Assembly: GCA_964504195.1 (NCBI GenBank)
Contig: CAZDDI010000003.1
Span: 62,001-126,000 of the forward strand
Length of the DNA: 64,000 nt
Source: CAZDDI01 sp964504195
GTDB taxonomy: Bacteria > Chloroflexota > Anaerolineae > B4-G1 > SLSP01
Direction: 5' to 3'
The notes below the pieces were generated by a model. That model was not told where the DNA came from and ran no database searches. It was given only the letters and a program-made list of their open reading frames with translations. The translations under genes and the position numbers were made by a program. This document shows, one piece after another, positions 7,680-18,043 of the stretch (positions are counted from its first letter, which is position 1; each line of letters starts with the position of its first letter).

Positions 7680-8906
7680 TAGTGCTTTGTCTACCCTAAA
7701 AATTCGGGTAGAGTCGTTTCAGTTTCACGTGGGCGTCGTCAGTCTTAAACTGCCAATCGACCGCACGTTGTTTATCATTGGTTTGGATCGTCCAGGCGGC
7801 GATCTCCTGTTGCAGGTCGGCTAGGTGACCAATCCGCCGCCCGGTCAGGCATTGGCGAGTCAGGGCACTCAACTCGCACTCGGCAATATTGAGCCAACTT
7901 CCGTGCTTCGGCGTGTAGACAAAATCAATGCGTTTGATATAGGCGCGGGCGACGGCAGGTTCAAACACCGTATAGAAAGCCCCTTTGGTGTGGGTGTTGA
8001 GATTGTCCACCACCAAGGTAATGCGTTGGCCCGCATAGCGGGTATCCAGTAACTGCGCAACTTCTTGGGCCCAATCGGCTTTGGTGCGCTGGGGGCGGGC
8101 CGTAGCGGCCCGCCAACCGGAGAGCGGTTCGGCGAACATGAAGATACACGCGGTGCCATTGCGTTCATATTCGTAGTCCACCCGCGCCCCATGTTCCGCA
8201 GTTGCAGGTACCGGGACCTTAGTTTCCAGCAACAGTTGATAAGGCTGCTCGTCCATTGTCACCAAGGGCTGCTGTGGATTGACCGGCTGGGCATACGTGT
8301 CCAGGACTTCTTCCATCCCCGCGACAAATTCAGCATCCTGATCAGGAGGAATGACCCAGTATTCCACCATGCGCTTGGTGATCCGGTTCTTTTTCAAGAT
8401 TTGGCGAACGGTTTCGGGACAGATACTCGGCACAATCTCTAACACGACTAACTGCTCCGCCAACAACCGCAACGACCAGCGACCATAACCGGCCGGTGGT
8501 TTGCCGAGTCTTAACGCAATCACTTGTGCTTCGCCTTGCCCATCCAATTTGGGCGGGGTTGGTGGGGTAGCCCGCTGCTTACCATGTAAAGCTATCTGGA
8601 ACCCTTCCGTCACCAAGCGTTCGCGCAACTTTTCTACTGTCCGGACACGCGCATGATACGCTTTGGCAATGTGTTCATCGGTCCAGCCGGGGCCATTGAC
8701 ATCGGTTTGCAATAACATATAGGCTCGCCGGACTTTACTCGCACTACCTTTCAGTTTCTTGATCACTTCATGACACTCGGCCTGTTCGGCTTCGGATAAA
8801 CGCACAATATACTTTTTCAGGGCGGGCCTCCTCAGTAGGAATACGGCTTAGTTTCTCCTACTTTGATGCCCCCGCAACCCGAATTTTTAGACTGGACAAT
8901 GCACTA
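7680..8906 (-). mobile_element. IS630-family insertion sequence, complete
   Basis: The element spans 7682-8904 and is flanked by TA at 7680-7681 and 8905-8906, the target duplication expected for IS630/Tc1 elements. The terminal inverted repeats are about 28 bases with four mismatches. Both ends read GTGC(T/A)TTGTC going inwards and share CTAAAAATTCGGGT. It carries one transposase gene with all catalytic residues, so it may still be active. Confidence 0.9.
7696..8805 (-). CDS. IS630-family transposase
   Basis: About 370 residues with an N-terminal helix-turn-helix region (HIAKAYHARVRTVEKLRERL) and a C-terminal DDE domain. The three catalytic positions are visible in MDEQPYQ, VVDNLNTH and WLNIAECE. 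The GTG at 8805 is the first standard start. However, the family normally begins KKYIVRLSEAE, and those residues are encoded just upstream behind a CTG at 8820. AGGAGG stands exactly 6 bases before that CTG, so translation may begin there. It is the only gene in the element and lies within the terminal repeats. Confidence 0.92.
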   Translation of the reverse strand: MRLSEAEQAECHEVIKKLKGSASKVRRAYMLLQTDVNGPGWTDEHIAKAYHARVRTVEKLRERLVTEGFQIALHGKQRATPPTPPKLDGQGEAQVIALRLGKPPAGYGRWSLRLLAEQLVVLEIVPSICPETVRQILKKNRITKRMVEYWVIPPDQDAEFVAGMEEVLDTYAQPVNPQQPLVTMDEQPYQLLLETKVPVPATAEHGARVDYEYERNGTACIFMFAEPLSGWRAATARPQRTKADWAQEVAQLLDTRYAGQRITLVVDNLNTHTKGAFYTVFEPAVARAYIKRIDFVYTPKHGSWLNIAECELSALTRQCLTGRRIGHLADLQQEIAAWTIQTNDKQRAVDWQFKTDDAHVKLKRLYPNF

Positions 8907-9148
8907 GTTTGTAAAGTGGCTCATCTCCCACTCTTCCGGTTTGAATTATTCCCACGCCAAGTAGCCTGCTGTGCGTAGAACGCGAAGTTTCGACAAATTT
9001 CTACGCTTTTTGTCAGTTTCACGTTTTACCTAACTTGTGCTACACTATAAACGATTCTGCACCTTAGTTGGATGCATCGTCGCGCACGTTCCTTGCTCTG
9101 GGGTGCATTTGAGTGAAATAACGGACTGGGACCGATTGAGGCAATGAG

Positions 9149-12100
9149 ATGAGCAAACTAATCAATAACCGTTACCACGTCGTCGAACAATTGGGCACGG
9201 GTGGGATGGGCACGGTCTACCTGGTGCAAGATCCCCAGCGTGCCAACCAGACCCTCACGCTCAAGATGATCCGCACGGATTTGATTGACGAGCGTAGCCT
9301 GGCCCAGTTTAAGTACGAGTTCACCGCGTTGGCGCAGCTCTCGCACCCCAACCTCGTTGCCGTCTATGATTTCGGCGTGATTCCCGACACTCGCGATTAT
9401 TTCTACACGATGGAGTATGTGCCCGGCGAAGACCTCCCCAACGTGGCGCAACGCTACGCCGAGCAAGCTTCTGGCGAGTATGGTTGGCTCTACGAAATTG
9501 TCGTGCAAATCTGCCGCGCTTTGCAGTACATCCACTCGCGCGGCTTCATCCACTATGATGTCAAACCCCGCAACATCCGCCTCATGCCCGATGGTAACGT
9601 CAAACTCATGGACTTTGGTCTCATCGGCGAGGCGCGCGGCGCAGGGCAGCAGCGCGTGCGCGGCACACCGGAGTACGTCGCGCCAGAGCTGGTGCGCGGT
9701 GATCCGGTAGATCAGCGCGCCGATCTTTACTCGCTGGGCATCTCGCTCTACGAGGCTGTCACCGGGCGGTTGCCCTTCACCGGTGAGAGCAGTATGCAAA
9801 TCCTCCGCCAGCACGTTGAAGAGCGCCCCCTTCCCCCCCGGCGGCTGGTCGAAGGCCTGCCCTCCGCCTTGCAAGACCTCATTCTCAAGCTGATGGCAAA
9901 GGAACCGGTCAACCGCTACAGCAGTGCGAACGCCGTCATCCAGGCCATTAACGAGCTTACCGGGCTGGATTTTCCGGTAGAGACGAAAGAGACTAAGCTC
10001 GGTTATATCCAGAGCGGTAACTTCGTGGGCCGCGAGTTTGAGCTGGCGCGCTTGCAAGGGTTGTTGATGCGGATGGTGCAAGGCCAGGGGCGGCTCATGC
10101 TCATTACCGGGGCGGCGGGTGTGGGCAAAAGCCGCCTGGTGCGTGAGTTGCGCTTGCGTGCTCAGATGCAGCGCGTCCTGGTCTTTGAGGGCGTTTGCTA
10201 CGAACACGCCCGCTATCCTTATCGCCCGTGGGTCTCCATCTTCAGCCAACTGTTGACCCACCGCCTTGCCGATCAAACCGATCCACCGCCTACCTGGTGG
10301 CACGGGCTGGCCCGGTTGATGCCTGAACTCGCCGGGTACTTAGGCCCTGCTGCTGCTGTGGAAACCGGGCCGGTGGATAAGATGCTCCTGATGGATACTG
10401 CCAGCCGCTTCCTGACGACCTTTGAGCAACCGCTCCTACTCGTGTTGGAGGACTTGCACTTTGCCGACAACGAAACGGTTGAACTGTTAGCCTACATCGC
10501 GCAGCGTGCCCCCCAGGGGCGCATTTTGCTTTGCGGTCTCTACCGCGATGAGGAAATCGGAGTCTCGCACCCGCTAGGGGCTGTTGTGCGTCAGGCGCGT
10601 GCAATTAGCCGCCGTAGCGAAACTCGCACCTCCAGCTCGATGTCCGGTGACCGCCCTTACGAGCTCCTGCGCCTGGAACCTCTTACGGAAGAAGACGTAA
10701 GCGACTTCATCGGCTCGATGTTGGGCGTGCGCGATCTGCCCGGTGGCCTGCTGACCCGCGCGATGGCCGAGACTGGCGGCAATCCCCTCTTCATAGAAAG
10801 CCTCATGCACAGTTTGGTGGATGAGGACCTGCTCAGCTACGATGGCGAAACATGGGCGATTGACCTGGAACGGCTCACTCAAATCCCCGCCAGCATTCAA
10901 GCCGCTGCCAAGCGCCGCCTGGAACGGCTTAACCTGGAGAGCCTCGACCTGCTCCAGTGGGCTGCGGTGCTGGGGCATTGGGTAGACCTCACCTTGCTCG
11001 CTGCTGTTGTCAACCGCCCGCCGGAATATGTCTATGGCGTGGTGGCCCGCGCTGCGCAACAACACGTTCTGGCGCAGGGCGAACAGGCGGGGCAAACCAC
11101 GTATCGTTTTAGTGATGATCAGATGCGTGAGGCGATCTACAGCACATTGCCCGCCGGGGAGCGCGCGCAACGCCACCAACACGTCGGCAATGTACTGCGC
11201 GGCTTCCAAGAGGAGCGCGAGATCGCCGAGCTGCTGGCCTGGCACTTCGAGCGCGCCGGCGATTTATCCCAGGCGCTTGCTTACTCGCAGCTCGCTGCTG
11301 ACCGCGCCCGTGCCATCTATGCCATTGAATCAGCTGTGCGTCTCTACACTCAAGCCCTCGCTTTCGTGCAGAATCATCCCGAATTGGCCGACCCGGAGCA
11401 GGAATACGCCATCCTTGCCGGACGTGCTGAAGAATACCAGCTCATGGGTGAGCGGGAGAAGGAAAAAGCCGACCTGGACGCGATGTCCCGCCTGGCGGAG
11501 CAGCTCAATGATATTCCCCGGCTAATCCAGGTGAGCACCCGGCGTGTGACGTTGGCAAATCAGTTGGGCAATCAAGTTGAAGCGCAACAAACCGCAGAAA
11601 CTGCGCTGGCGCTGGCGCGGCAGATTGGCGACCGGCAGTTAGAGGCTGAGAGCCTCACTGCGCTTGGTCTGGTCATCATGGCACAAAGTGAGTATGCTAC
11701 AGCGCAACAACACTACGAAGCCGCGCTAGAAATCTACCATGCCCTCGGCCATGAAGAAGGAATCGCCCAATGCTGTTGGCGACTGGGTAATATTCTGCGC
11801 CGTACAGGGCAATCAGCCCAGTCGTATTTTGAGCAAGCGCTGCACATCTACCGCAAGATTGGCGATCGCAAGGGTGAATCTGATACATTGAATGCCTTGG
11901 GCGTTGCGGCTATTGATTATGCGGAGCGCCGCGCTTATTATGAGCAGTCGCTGGTTATTTCACAAGCCATCGGCGACCGTACCGGACAATCACGTTGCTA
12001 TAACAACCTGGCCCTGGTTTACTGGTCTTTGGGACTCTATGGCCGCGCCCGTGACTACATGGAACAGGCTGTCCAAATTCAGCGAGAATTACAAGGCCGT

Positions 12101-15100
12101 ACCGCGCTGGCCTATTATCTGGAAAGCATGGGGCGCGTCTACTTTGAATTGGGCGAATATCAGCAAGCCCTCCAGTGCTTTGAGGAAGGCCGCGCGTTGA
12201 CCATGGATATAGGTGAGCGTATCAATGAAGCTCTCTATTGGTTGGGCATCGGGCGCGTGATGCGCGCGCGGGGCCGGCTTCACGAGGCGCGCGATTTGCT
12301 CCAGATGGCCTGCGATATTTTGCGCGAACTCGATGCGATGACGCATCTGCCGACGACGCTGGCCTGGCTGGGCATCATCTATCTTGACTTGGGCGATTGG
12401 GAGCAAGCCTATCGGCATACCGCTGAGGCTCTGGTCGGTCTGGATGCGGTTGGCGGTTATGTGATGGACTATCCCGCGCAGGACATCCTCTGGCTGCACT
12501 ATCAGGTGCTCAAAGCGCGCCGCGCGCATCTGGGCACAGACGTGTTGGATGATGAAAGCTGGGCCTGTCTTCAGCGCACGCGCCAGGTGATGCTGGATGG
12601 GATCGCTACGCTTAGCGATGAAGGCTTGCGACGTAACTATCTCAATAAGGTGCAAATCAATCGCGATATCATTGCCGAGTGGACACGCTACGCGGTGACG
12701 CGTGCCGAAGAAGGCACAGCGGAACAGTTGCAAATCCTGGCCGAGGTTGAGCGGGCTACTGGCGAGACCCAGCTGGAGGATAAGCTCAAGCGGGTGCTCG
12801 ATATTAGCGTGCAGATGAATGAAACACACCGCGCCGAAGAACTACTCGATTACGTGATGGATCAAGTCATCGAGCTGAGCGGGGCGGAGCGTGGTTTCCT
12901 GGTGTTGCTGGATGAAACCGGACGTATGGATTTCCGTGTGGCACGGGGCATGGACGCTGCGGAAATTGAGCGCGCCAAGGCGCAGGTCAGCTACACTGTG
13001 CTGGGCGCAGTGATGCAAACCCGGCAGGCCGTGCTGTTGCAAGACGCCATGACCGATGAACGTTTCGGGCGGCAAAGCAGTGTCTTGGAGCTCAACCTGC
13101 GCTCGGTGCTGTGTGTGCCCCTGGTGGCTGGTTCGGAACTAGTGGGCCTCATCTATACCGATAATCGCTCTGTAAGCGGGCGTTTCTCGCAAGGGGATGT
13201 GGATCTGATGACGATTTTTGCCAATCAGGCTGCCTCCGCCATCGAAAACGCTCGGCTTTATGAGCAGACCATTCGCGCTAATCAGGAGCTCGAAGCTTGG
13301 GCGTATACTTTGGAGCAGCGCGTGGCTGAGCGCACTGCTGAGTTGCGGCAAGCCAACGTCGCGCTTTCGCGCCGCGCCGTACAGCTCGAAACCAGCAGCC
13401 GGGTGGCGCAACAAGTTACTTCGATTCTTGATCTGGATGCTCTGTTGCAGGTGGTGGTGCAGTTACTGCAAACACGATTTGGGTACTATTTTGTGGGTGT
13501 GTGGATGCTCGATCCACAGCAGCAATACATCGAACTGCGTGCTGGCACTGGCGCCACAGGTGAACAGCTGCGGCAGCAAGGTTTCCGGTTGGCGTTAGAT
13601 GTACCTAGTATTGTGGCCGGCGTGTGCAAGAGTGGCGAGCCGCGCGTGGTAGATGACGCTCGCGCCGCTCCCGATTATCTCTGGCTCGACACCTTGCCCA
13701 ATGCACAATCGGAGGTGGTACTCCCCCTGCGGATGGGCGCGACGCTCTATGGCGCACTTTCTATCACCAGCGACCGGCCCGCCGATTTTAGCGCGGAAGA
13801 CCTGATGGTTTTGCAAACCCTGGCTGGTCAGATTTCGGTGACCATTCGCAATGCGCAGCTCTATGAAATCGAGCAGGCCGGACGGCGGCTGGCGGAGACG
13901 CTGGAGCAGGTTGGGCGTGCGCTTTCCAGTAGCCTCGATCTGCGCGAAGTGCCCGCGCGCATTTTGGAGCAGTTGGCCTATGTCTTGCCCTATGGTCGGG
14001 GTTTATTCCTTGTGCGGGAAGGGGGCATTTTGCGTAGCATCGCCCAACGGGGTTTCCCTGCTGATTATCAGGTTGCCGACATCAGTTTTCCCATTCGCCA
14101 GGGGGACGTATTTCGCGAGATTGTGGACAGTGGTTCGCCGTTGCTCATCGAAGACGTGGCCTCCGATGCACGCTTCCAGCAATCGCCAGACCTGGAAACG
14201 CACCGCTCGTGGATGGGATTGCCACTCATTTCTAAAGATCAAGTGATGGGTATGCTCTCGCTCACGCGCCCGCAGGCGGGTGTGTTCACGTCGGATGATG
14301 CTTCTATTGCGCAGGCGTTCGCTGGGCAGGCATCTATCGCTCTTGAAAATGCCCGTCTGTATGATGAAATCACCCGTTTCAATGAACAGCTCGAAGAGAT
14401 GGTAGCGCAGCGCACCGAAGAACTCAACAAGGCTTATCAGACATTGGAGCGGTTGGATAAAACCAAGTCTGATTTCATTGGCGTTTCAGCGCACGAGTTG
14501 CGCACACCACTCACGGTAATTCGGGGCTACACGCAATTTTTGAAATCTTATCCTACGATCAAGGCCGATACGGAAATTCAGGCCATGCTGGGCGGGATGT
14601 TGGCCGGTGTGGATCGGTTGCATAACATCGTGAACCGGATGTTGGATGTGGCACGCATTGATACGCAAACATTGGAAATGGCTAAAGAGACCACCAATTT
14701 GGCGAACATCCTCGAGAACCTCTACATCGAGTTCCGCGCCGACTTGCAGCAGCGCAACCTGGGCTTGACGTTGGAAGATTCGTTGCGTGAGTTGCCTTTA
14801 CTGCAAGTGGATCGTAGCCTCATTCAAAAGGTCTTCTACCACCTCTACAGCAATGCCATCAAATATACGCCCGATGGCGGGCGTATCATGGTGGGTGGGC
14901 AGGTGATGCATGGTGATGATCAAAAGCCACTGGTGCAGATTACCGTGAGCGATACGGGCATCGGTATTGACCGGGAGCATCAGGCGCTCATCTTTGAGAA
15001 GTTCTACCAAACCGGGCAGATCGAGTTCCATTCTTCGGGCGATACGAAGTTCAAGGGTGGCGGGCCGGGATTGGGATTGGCAATTGCGCGAGGGATCGTT

Positions 15101-15196
15101 GAAGCGCACGGCGGGCGCATTTGGGCCGAGAGCGAGTGCTACAGCGAAGACGCCTGCCCTGGTAGCCGCTTCTATGTCCTTTTGCCGGTAGAGTGA
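9149..15196 (+). CDS. Ser/Thr protein kinase-AAA-TPR-GAF-histidine kinase fusion protein
   Basis: A single 2015-residue cytoplasmic signalling protein. Residues about 7-270 form a eukaryotic-type kinase with glycine loop GTGGMG (16-21), Lys39, HYDVKPRN (135-142, Tyr replacing the usual Arg) and DFG (155-157). An AAA/STAND-type ATPase module follows with Walker A GAAGVGKS (321-328). About 750-1130 is a TPR-like helical repeat region. Three GAF sensor domains lie near 1220-1380, 1420-1570 and 1590-1750, linked by coiled coils (LEQRVAERTAEL). The C-terminus is a histidine kinase with phosphoacceptor His1782 in SAHELRTPL and an HATPase domain (DTGIGI, GPGLGLAI). It resembles the multidomain kinases of cyanobacteria and Chloroflexota. 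A receiver-only response regulator gene follows and is the likely phosphoryl acceptor. Confidence 0.92.
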   Translation: MSKLINNRYHVVEQLGTGGMGTVYLVQDPQRANQTLTLKMIRTDLIDERSLAQFKYEFTALAQLSHPNLVAVYDFGVIPDTRDYFYTMEYVPGEDLPNVAQRYAEQASGEYGWLYEIVVQICRALQYIHSRGFIHYDVKPRNIRLMPDGNVKLMDFGLIGEARGAGQQRVRGTPEYVAPELVRGDPVDQRADLYSLGISLYEAVTGRLPFTGESSMQILRQHVEERPLPPRRLVEGLPSALQDLILKLMAKEPVNRYSSANAVIQAINELTGLDFPVETKETKLGYIQSGNFVGREFELARLQGLLMRMVQGQGRLMLITGAAGVGKSRLVRELRLRAQMQRVLVFEGVCYEHARYPYRPWVSIFSQLLTHRLADQTDPPPTWWHGLARLMPELAGYLGPAAAVETGPVDKMLLMDTASRFLTTFEQPLLLVLEDLHFADNETVELLAYIAQRAPQGRILLCGLYRDEEIGVSHPLGAVVRQARAISRRSETRTSSSMSGDRPYELLRLEPLTEEDVSDFIGSMLGVRDLPGGLLTRAMAETGGNPLFIESLMHSLVDEDLLSYDGETWAIDLERLTQIPASIQAAAKRRLERLNLESLDLLQWAAVLGHWVDLTLLAAVVNRPPEYVYGVVARAAQQHVLAQGEQAGQTTYRFSDDQMREAIYSTLPAGERAQRHQHVGNVLRGFQEEREIAELLAWHFERAGDLSQALAYSQLAADRARAIYAIESAVRLYTQALAFVQNHPELADPEQEYAILAGRAEEYQLMGEREKEKADLDAMSRLAEQLNDIPRLIQVSTRRVTLANQLGNQVEAQQTAETALALARQIGDRQLEAESLTALGLVIMAQSEYATAQQHYEAALEIYHALGHEEGIAQCCWRLGNILRRTGQSAQSYFEQALHIYRKIGDRKGESDTLNALGVAAIDYAERRAYYEQSLVISQAIGDRTGQSRCYNNLALVYWSLGLYGRARDYMEQAVQIQRELQGRTALAYYLESMGRVYFELGEYQQALQCFEEGRALTMDIGERINEALYWLGIGRVMRARGRLHEARDLLQMACDILRELDAMTHLPTTLAWLGIIYLDLGDWEQAYRHTAEALVGLDAVGGYVMDYPAQDILWLHYQVLKARRAHLGTDVLDDESWACLQRTRQVMLDGIATLSDEGLRRNYLNKVQINRDIIAEWTRYAVTRAEEGTAEQLQILAEVERATGETQLEDKLKRVLDISVQMNETHRAEELLDYVMDQVIELSGAERGFLVLLDETGRMDFRVARGMDAAEIERAKAQVSYTVLGAVMQTRQAVLLQDAMTDERFGRQSSVLELNLRSVLCVPLVAGSELVGLIYTDNRSVSGRFSQGDVDLMTIFANQAASAIENARLYEQTIRANQELEAWAYTLEQRVAERTAELRQANVALSRRAVQLETSSRVAQQVTSILDLDALLQVVVQLLQTRFGYYFVGVWMLDPQQQYIELRAGTGATGEQLRQQGFRLALDVPSIVAGVCKSGEPRVVDDARAAPDYLWLDTLPNAQSEVVLPLRMGATLYGALSITSDRPADFSAEDLMVLQTLAGQISVTIRNAQLYEIEQAGRRLAETLEQVGRALSSSLDLREVPARILEQLAYVLPYGRGLFLVREGGILRSIAQRGFPADYQVADISFPIRQGDVFREIVDSGSPLLIEDVASDARFQQSPDLETHRSWMGLPLISKDQVMGMLSLTRPQAGVFTSDDASIAQAFAGQASIALENARLYDEITRFNEQLEEMVAQRTEELNKAYQTLERLDKTKSDFIGVSAHELRTPLTVIRGYTQFLKSYPTIKADTEIQAMLGGMLAGVDRLHNIVNRMLDVARIDTQTLEMAKETTNLANILENLYIEFRADLQQRNLGLTLEDSLRELPLLQVDRSLIQKVFYHLYSNAIKYTPDGGRIMVGGQVMHGDDQKPLVQITVSDTGIGIDREHQALIFEKFYQTGQIEFHSSGDTKFKGGGPGLGLAIARGIVEAHGGRIWAESECYSEDACPGSRFYVLLPVE

Positions 15197-15278
15197 TAGT
15201 AAAGCGTAACGGTTTTGTCACACGGAGTAGTGTATAAAATCCACAAATGTGTGTAGAATAGAAAATGAGGTGACAAGT

Positions 15279-15650
15279 ATGGAGAAACCGCTCGCACTTG
15301 TGATTGAAGATCACGCCGACCAGGCTCTTGTGTTCAAAGTCGCGTTGGAGACAGCTGGCTACCGCACTGAAATGCTTAAGGATGGTGCCCTGGCGCAGCT
15401 GCGCCTGGAAGAAGTGACCCCCGCGCTCATTTTGCTTGACCTGCACTTGCCCAATGTTTCCGGGCAAGAATTACTCCAAGAGATTAAGGCCAATCCGCGC
15501 TTTGCCCGCACGCGGGTTGTCGTTGCTACTGCTAACCCAGGCATGATGGCCGAGGTCAAAGATCAAGTAGACCTGGCTTTGCACAAGCCGGTCGGATTTA
15601 CGCAGCTCACTATTCTGGCAGAACAACTCGCGCCGCGTGGCGTTGATTGA
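15279..15650 (+). CDS. Single-domain response regulator
   Basis: A 123-residue receiver domain without an output domain. The acidic pair appears in VIEDHADQ, the phosphoacceptor Asp in LILLDLHLPN, the switch Thr-like position in VVVATANPG and the conserved Lys in LALHKPVGF. I chose the ATG at 15279, preceded by GAGGTGA, over an upstream in-frame ATG at 15249. It lies 82 bases after the hybrid kinase gene on the same strand and is probably its partner. The final output is unknown because no DNA-binding or enzymatic domain is present. Confidence 0.88.
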   Translation: MEKPLALVIEDHADQALVFKVALETAGYRTEMLKDGALAQLRLEEVTPALILLDLHLPNVSGQELLQEIKANPRFARTRVVVATANPGMMAEVKDQVDLALHKPVGFTQLTILAEQLAPRGVD

Positions 15651-15667
15651 GTGCTACTACATTTGAT

Positions 15668-15701
15668 TAAAGCGCAGAGATGGTCGTCTCTGCGCTTTTT
15701 T
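15668..15701 (+). terminator. Terminator after the response regulator
   Basis: AAAGCGCAGAGA (15668-15679) pairs with TCTCTGCGCTTTTTT (15686-15700), giving a stem of about 11 pairs followed by a T-run. It closes the kinase/response regulator unit. Confidence 0.85.
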
Positions 15702-15807
15702 GCATACGTAGCACTAAAACCTTGCTTGCAATTGCGTATCCAAAATCCCCTTGCGTGTTTCCCCGCCTCTCGTATAATCAAGCCATGCGCGCGACAAGGA
15801 GAGCAAT

Positions 15808-17841
15808 ATGCCAGCCTTTCAAATAGTATCCGCCTTTCAACCTACCGGTGACCAACCGCAAGCCATCACGCAACTGGTGGAGGGCCTGCAACAGGGCTAT
15901 CGCCATCAAGTGCTCAAGGGTGCCACCGGCACCGGCAAAACCTTCACGATGGCGCACGTCATCGCGGCGGTGCAGAAGCCTACGCTGGTGCTGGCGCATA
16001 ACAAAACCCTTGCCGCGCAGCTCTATTCTGAGTTCCGTGAGATCTTCCCTCACAACGCGGTGGAGTATTTCGTCTCCTACTACGATTACTACCAGCCTGA
16101 AGCCTACATCGCGCAGCAAGACCTGTACATCGAAAAGGATGCGGAGACCAACGACGAGATCGAGCGGTTGCGGCTGGCGGCGACCGCCGCGGTATTGACC
16201 CGGCGTGATACCATCATCGTCGCTTCCGTCTCCGCCATCTACGCGTTGGGCAATCCTCTCGAATGGGGTAAGGTCATCCTGCCGTTGCAGGTGGGGCAGC
16301 AGATTCGCCGCGAAACCGTGATGCGCCATCTCGTGAGTATCTACTACGACCGCAATGATCTTGACTTCCGCCGGGGCACGTTCCGTGCGCGTGGCGACGT
16401 GCTGGAAATCCGCCCGGCCTACGCCGAAGACGCCTTCCGTATCTCCTTCTGGGGCGATGAGATCGAGCGCATCACGCGCGTTGACCCGCTTACCGCCGAG
16501 GTGCTGGAAAAGCCGGAGAACATCAGTATCTTCCCGGCCAAGCACTACATCACCTCCGAAGAGCGCGTGAAGCAGGCGCTCGTGGACATTGAAGCGGAGC
16601 TGGAGACCCAGCTGGCTGAGTTTAACACTAAAGAGAAACTGCTCGAAGCGCAACGCCTGGAACAGCGCACCCGCTACGATTTGGAGATGATCCGCGAAAT
16701 CGGCTACTGCTCCGGGGTCGAGAACTACTCGCGCCATCTCGACGGGCGTAACGTGGGCGAGCCGCCCTATACGTTGCTTGATTATTTCCCCGAAGATTTT
16801 CTCCTCATTGCAGACGAATCGCACATGAGCATCCCGCAGGTGCGGGGGATGTACAATGGCGACCGCAGCCGCAAGCAAGTGCTGGTGGATTATGGTTTCC
16901 GCCTGCCCTCCGCGTTGGATAATCGCCCGCTGATGTTCGAGGAGTTCGAGCAGCGCGTGAATCAAATCATCTACACTACCGCCACCCCCGGCGTCTATGA
17001 GCTGGCCCGTGTGGAGCAGGAAGCCGATGGCCGCCCGCCGCGCATCATCGAGCAGGTCATCCGTCCCACCGGCATCCTCGATCCGCAGATCATTGTCCTG
17101 CCCACCGCCGGCCAAGTGGACGATCTCATCGGACGCATCCGCGAGCGCATTGTGAACGGGCAGCGTATCCTGGTAACAACGCTCACCAAGAAAATGTCGG
17201 AAGACCTCGCCGAGTACCTGAAGGAGCTCAACATCAAAGTCACCTACCTGCACAGCGAAGTGCAGACCTTCGAGCGTGTGGAGATTTTGCGTGACTTGCG
17301 CCTGGGCCAGTATGATGTGGTGGTGGGTATCAACCTGCTCCGCGAGGGCCTCGACCTGCCCGAAGTGAGCCTCGTCGCCATCCTCGATGCCGACAAGCAG
17401 GGCTTCTTGCGCAGCGGCACCGCGCTCATCCAAACGATGGGCCGCGCCGCCCGCCACCTCGAAGGCACGGTGGTGATGTACGCCGACAAGATGACCGATG
17501 CCATGCAGCAGGCCATCCAGGAAACGGAACATCGCCGCGCCGTGCAGGAAGCGCACAACAAAGCGCACGGCATTGAACCCAAGTCCATTGTCAAAGAAAT
17601 CCGCGACCTCACCGACCGGGTGCGCACCGCCGCGCAAGAGGAGAGCGGCCTTGACCTCAAGCCGGAGCAGATGGAGCCGGCCACGCTGGAGAAAGTCATC
17701 CGCGAGCTGGAGAAGGAGATGAAGTCTGCCGCCCAGAACTGGGAGTTCGAGAAGGCCGCTGGCCTGCGCGATCAGATCTTCGAGCTGCGCGGCATCCTGG
17801 AAGACAAAGCGCCGCTCTGGCAACGTGAGCGGCGGGGGTGA
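15808..17841 (+). CDS. uvrB: Excinuclease ABC subunit B
   Basis: A 677-residue UvrB, the helicase-like damage-verification subunit of nucleotide excision repair, of normal length. The N-terminus has [11 protein letters not shown] and Walker A GATGTGKT (38-45). The beta-hairpin signature [11 protein letters not shown] that clamps DNA follows, then the DESH box (IADESHMS) and the helicase C-terminal motifs with MGRAARH. The last 35 residues form the UVR domain ([24 protein letters not shown]) that contacts UvrC. The ATG at 15808 has AAGGAG 6 bases upstream. A terminator lies before the gene and a MITE after it, so it is transcribed alone. Confidence 0.98.
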   Translation: MPAFQIVSAFQPTGDQPQAITQLVEGLQQGYRHQVLKGATGTGKTFTMAHVIAAVQKPTLVLAHNKTLAAQLYSEFREIFPHNAVEYFVSYYDYYQPEAYIAQQDLYIEKDAETNDEIERLRLAATAAVLTRRDTIIVASVSAIYALGNPLEWGKVILPLQVGQQIRRETVMRHLVSIYYDRNDLDFRRGTFRARGDVLEIRPAYAEDAFRISFWGDEIERITRVDPLTAEVLEKPENISIFPAKHYITSEERVKQALVDIEAELETQLAEFNTKEKLLEAQRLEQRTRYDLEMIREIGYCSGVENYSRHLDGRNVGEPPYTLLDYFPEDFLLIADESHMSIPQVRGMYNGDRSRKQVLVDYGFRLPSALDNRPLMFEEFEQRVNQIIYTTATPGVYELARVEQEADGRPPRIIEQVIRPTGILDPQIIVLPTAGQVDDLIGRIRERIVNGQRILVTTLTKKMSEDLAEYLKELNIKVTYLHSEVQTFERVEILRDLRLGQYDVVVGINLLREGLDLPEVSLVAILDADKQGFLRSGTALIQTMGRAARHLEGTVVMYADKMTDAMQQAIQETEHRRAVQEAHNKAHGIEPKSIVKEIRDLTDRVRTAAQEESGLDLKPEQMEPATLEKVIRELEKEMKSAAQNWEFEKAAGLRDQIFELRGILEDKAPLWQRERRG

Positions 17842-17851
17842 GAAGCAAAAT

Positions 17852-17989
17852 CTCAATGTCATTAAGTTAAGACTTGGCAGGTTTCGTCCAAATTGGGGTA
17901 GATAGTATTTTACCGGTGAATAACGACGTTTTGTAGACTCAAGGCCTTGAAACCTGCCAGGTCTATGCCCTAAACTTAATGACATTGAG
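17852..17989. repeat. 138-base MITE-like inverted repeat
   Basis: The perfect 17-base ends CTCAATGTCATTAAGTT (17852-17868) and AACTTAATGACATTGAG (17973-17989) continue inward. GACTTGGCAGGTTTC is matched by GAAACCTGCCAGGTC with one mismatch. The central part has no reading frame. It looks like a non-autonomous transposable element; no parent transposase with these ends is in the window. Confidence 0.8.
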
Positions 17990-18043
17990 TAAAATCCGAG
18001 TATGACCTCAAACAAGGTTGGACACGACTATCAGGAGTATTTC

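Noticed and set aside
15778..18015. A 745-codon open frame on the minus strand
   Set aside because: It is antisense to uvrB and its low-complexity His/Leu/Arg content is typical of shadow frames.
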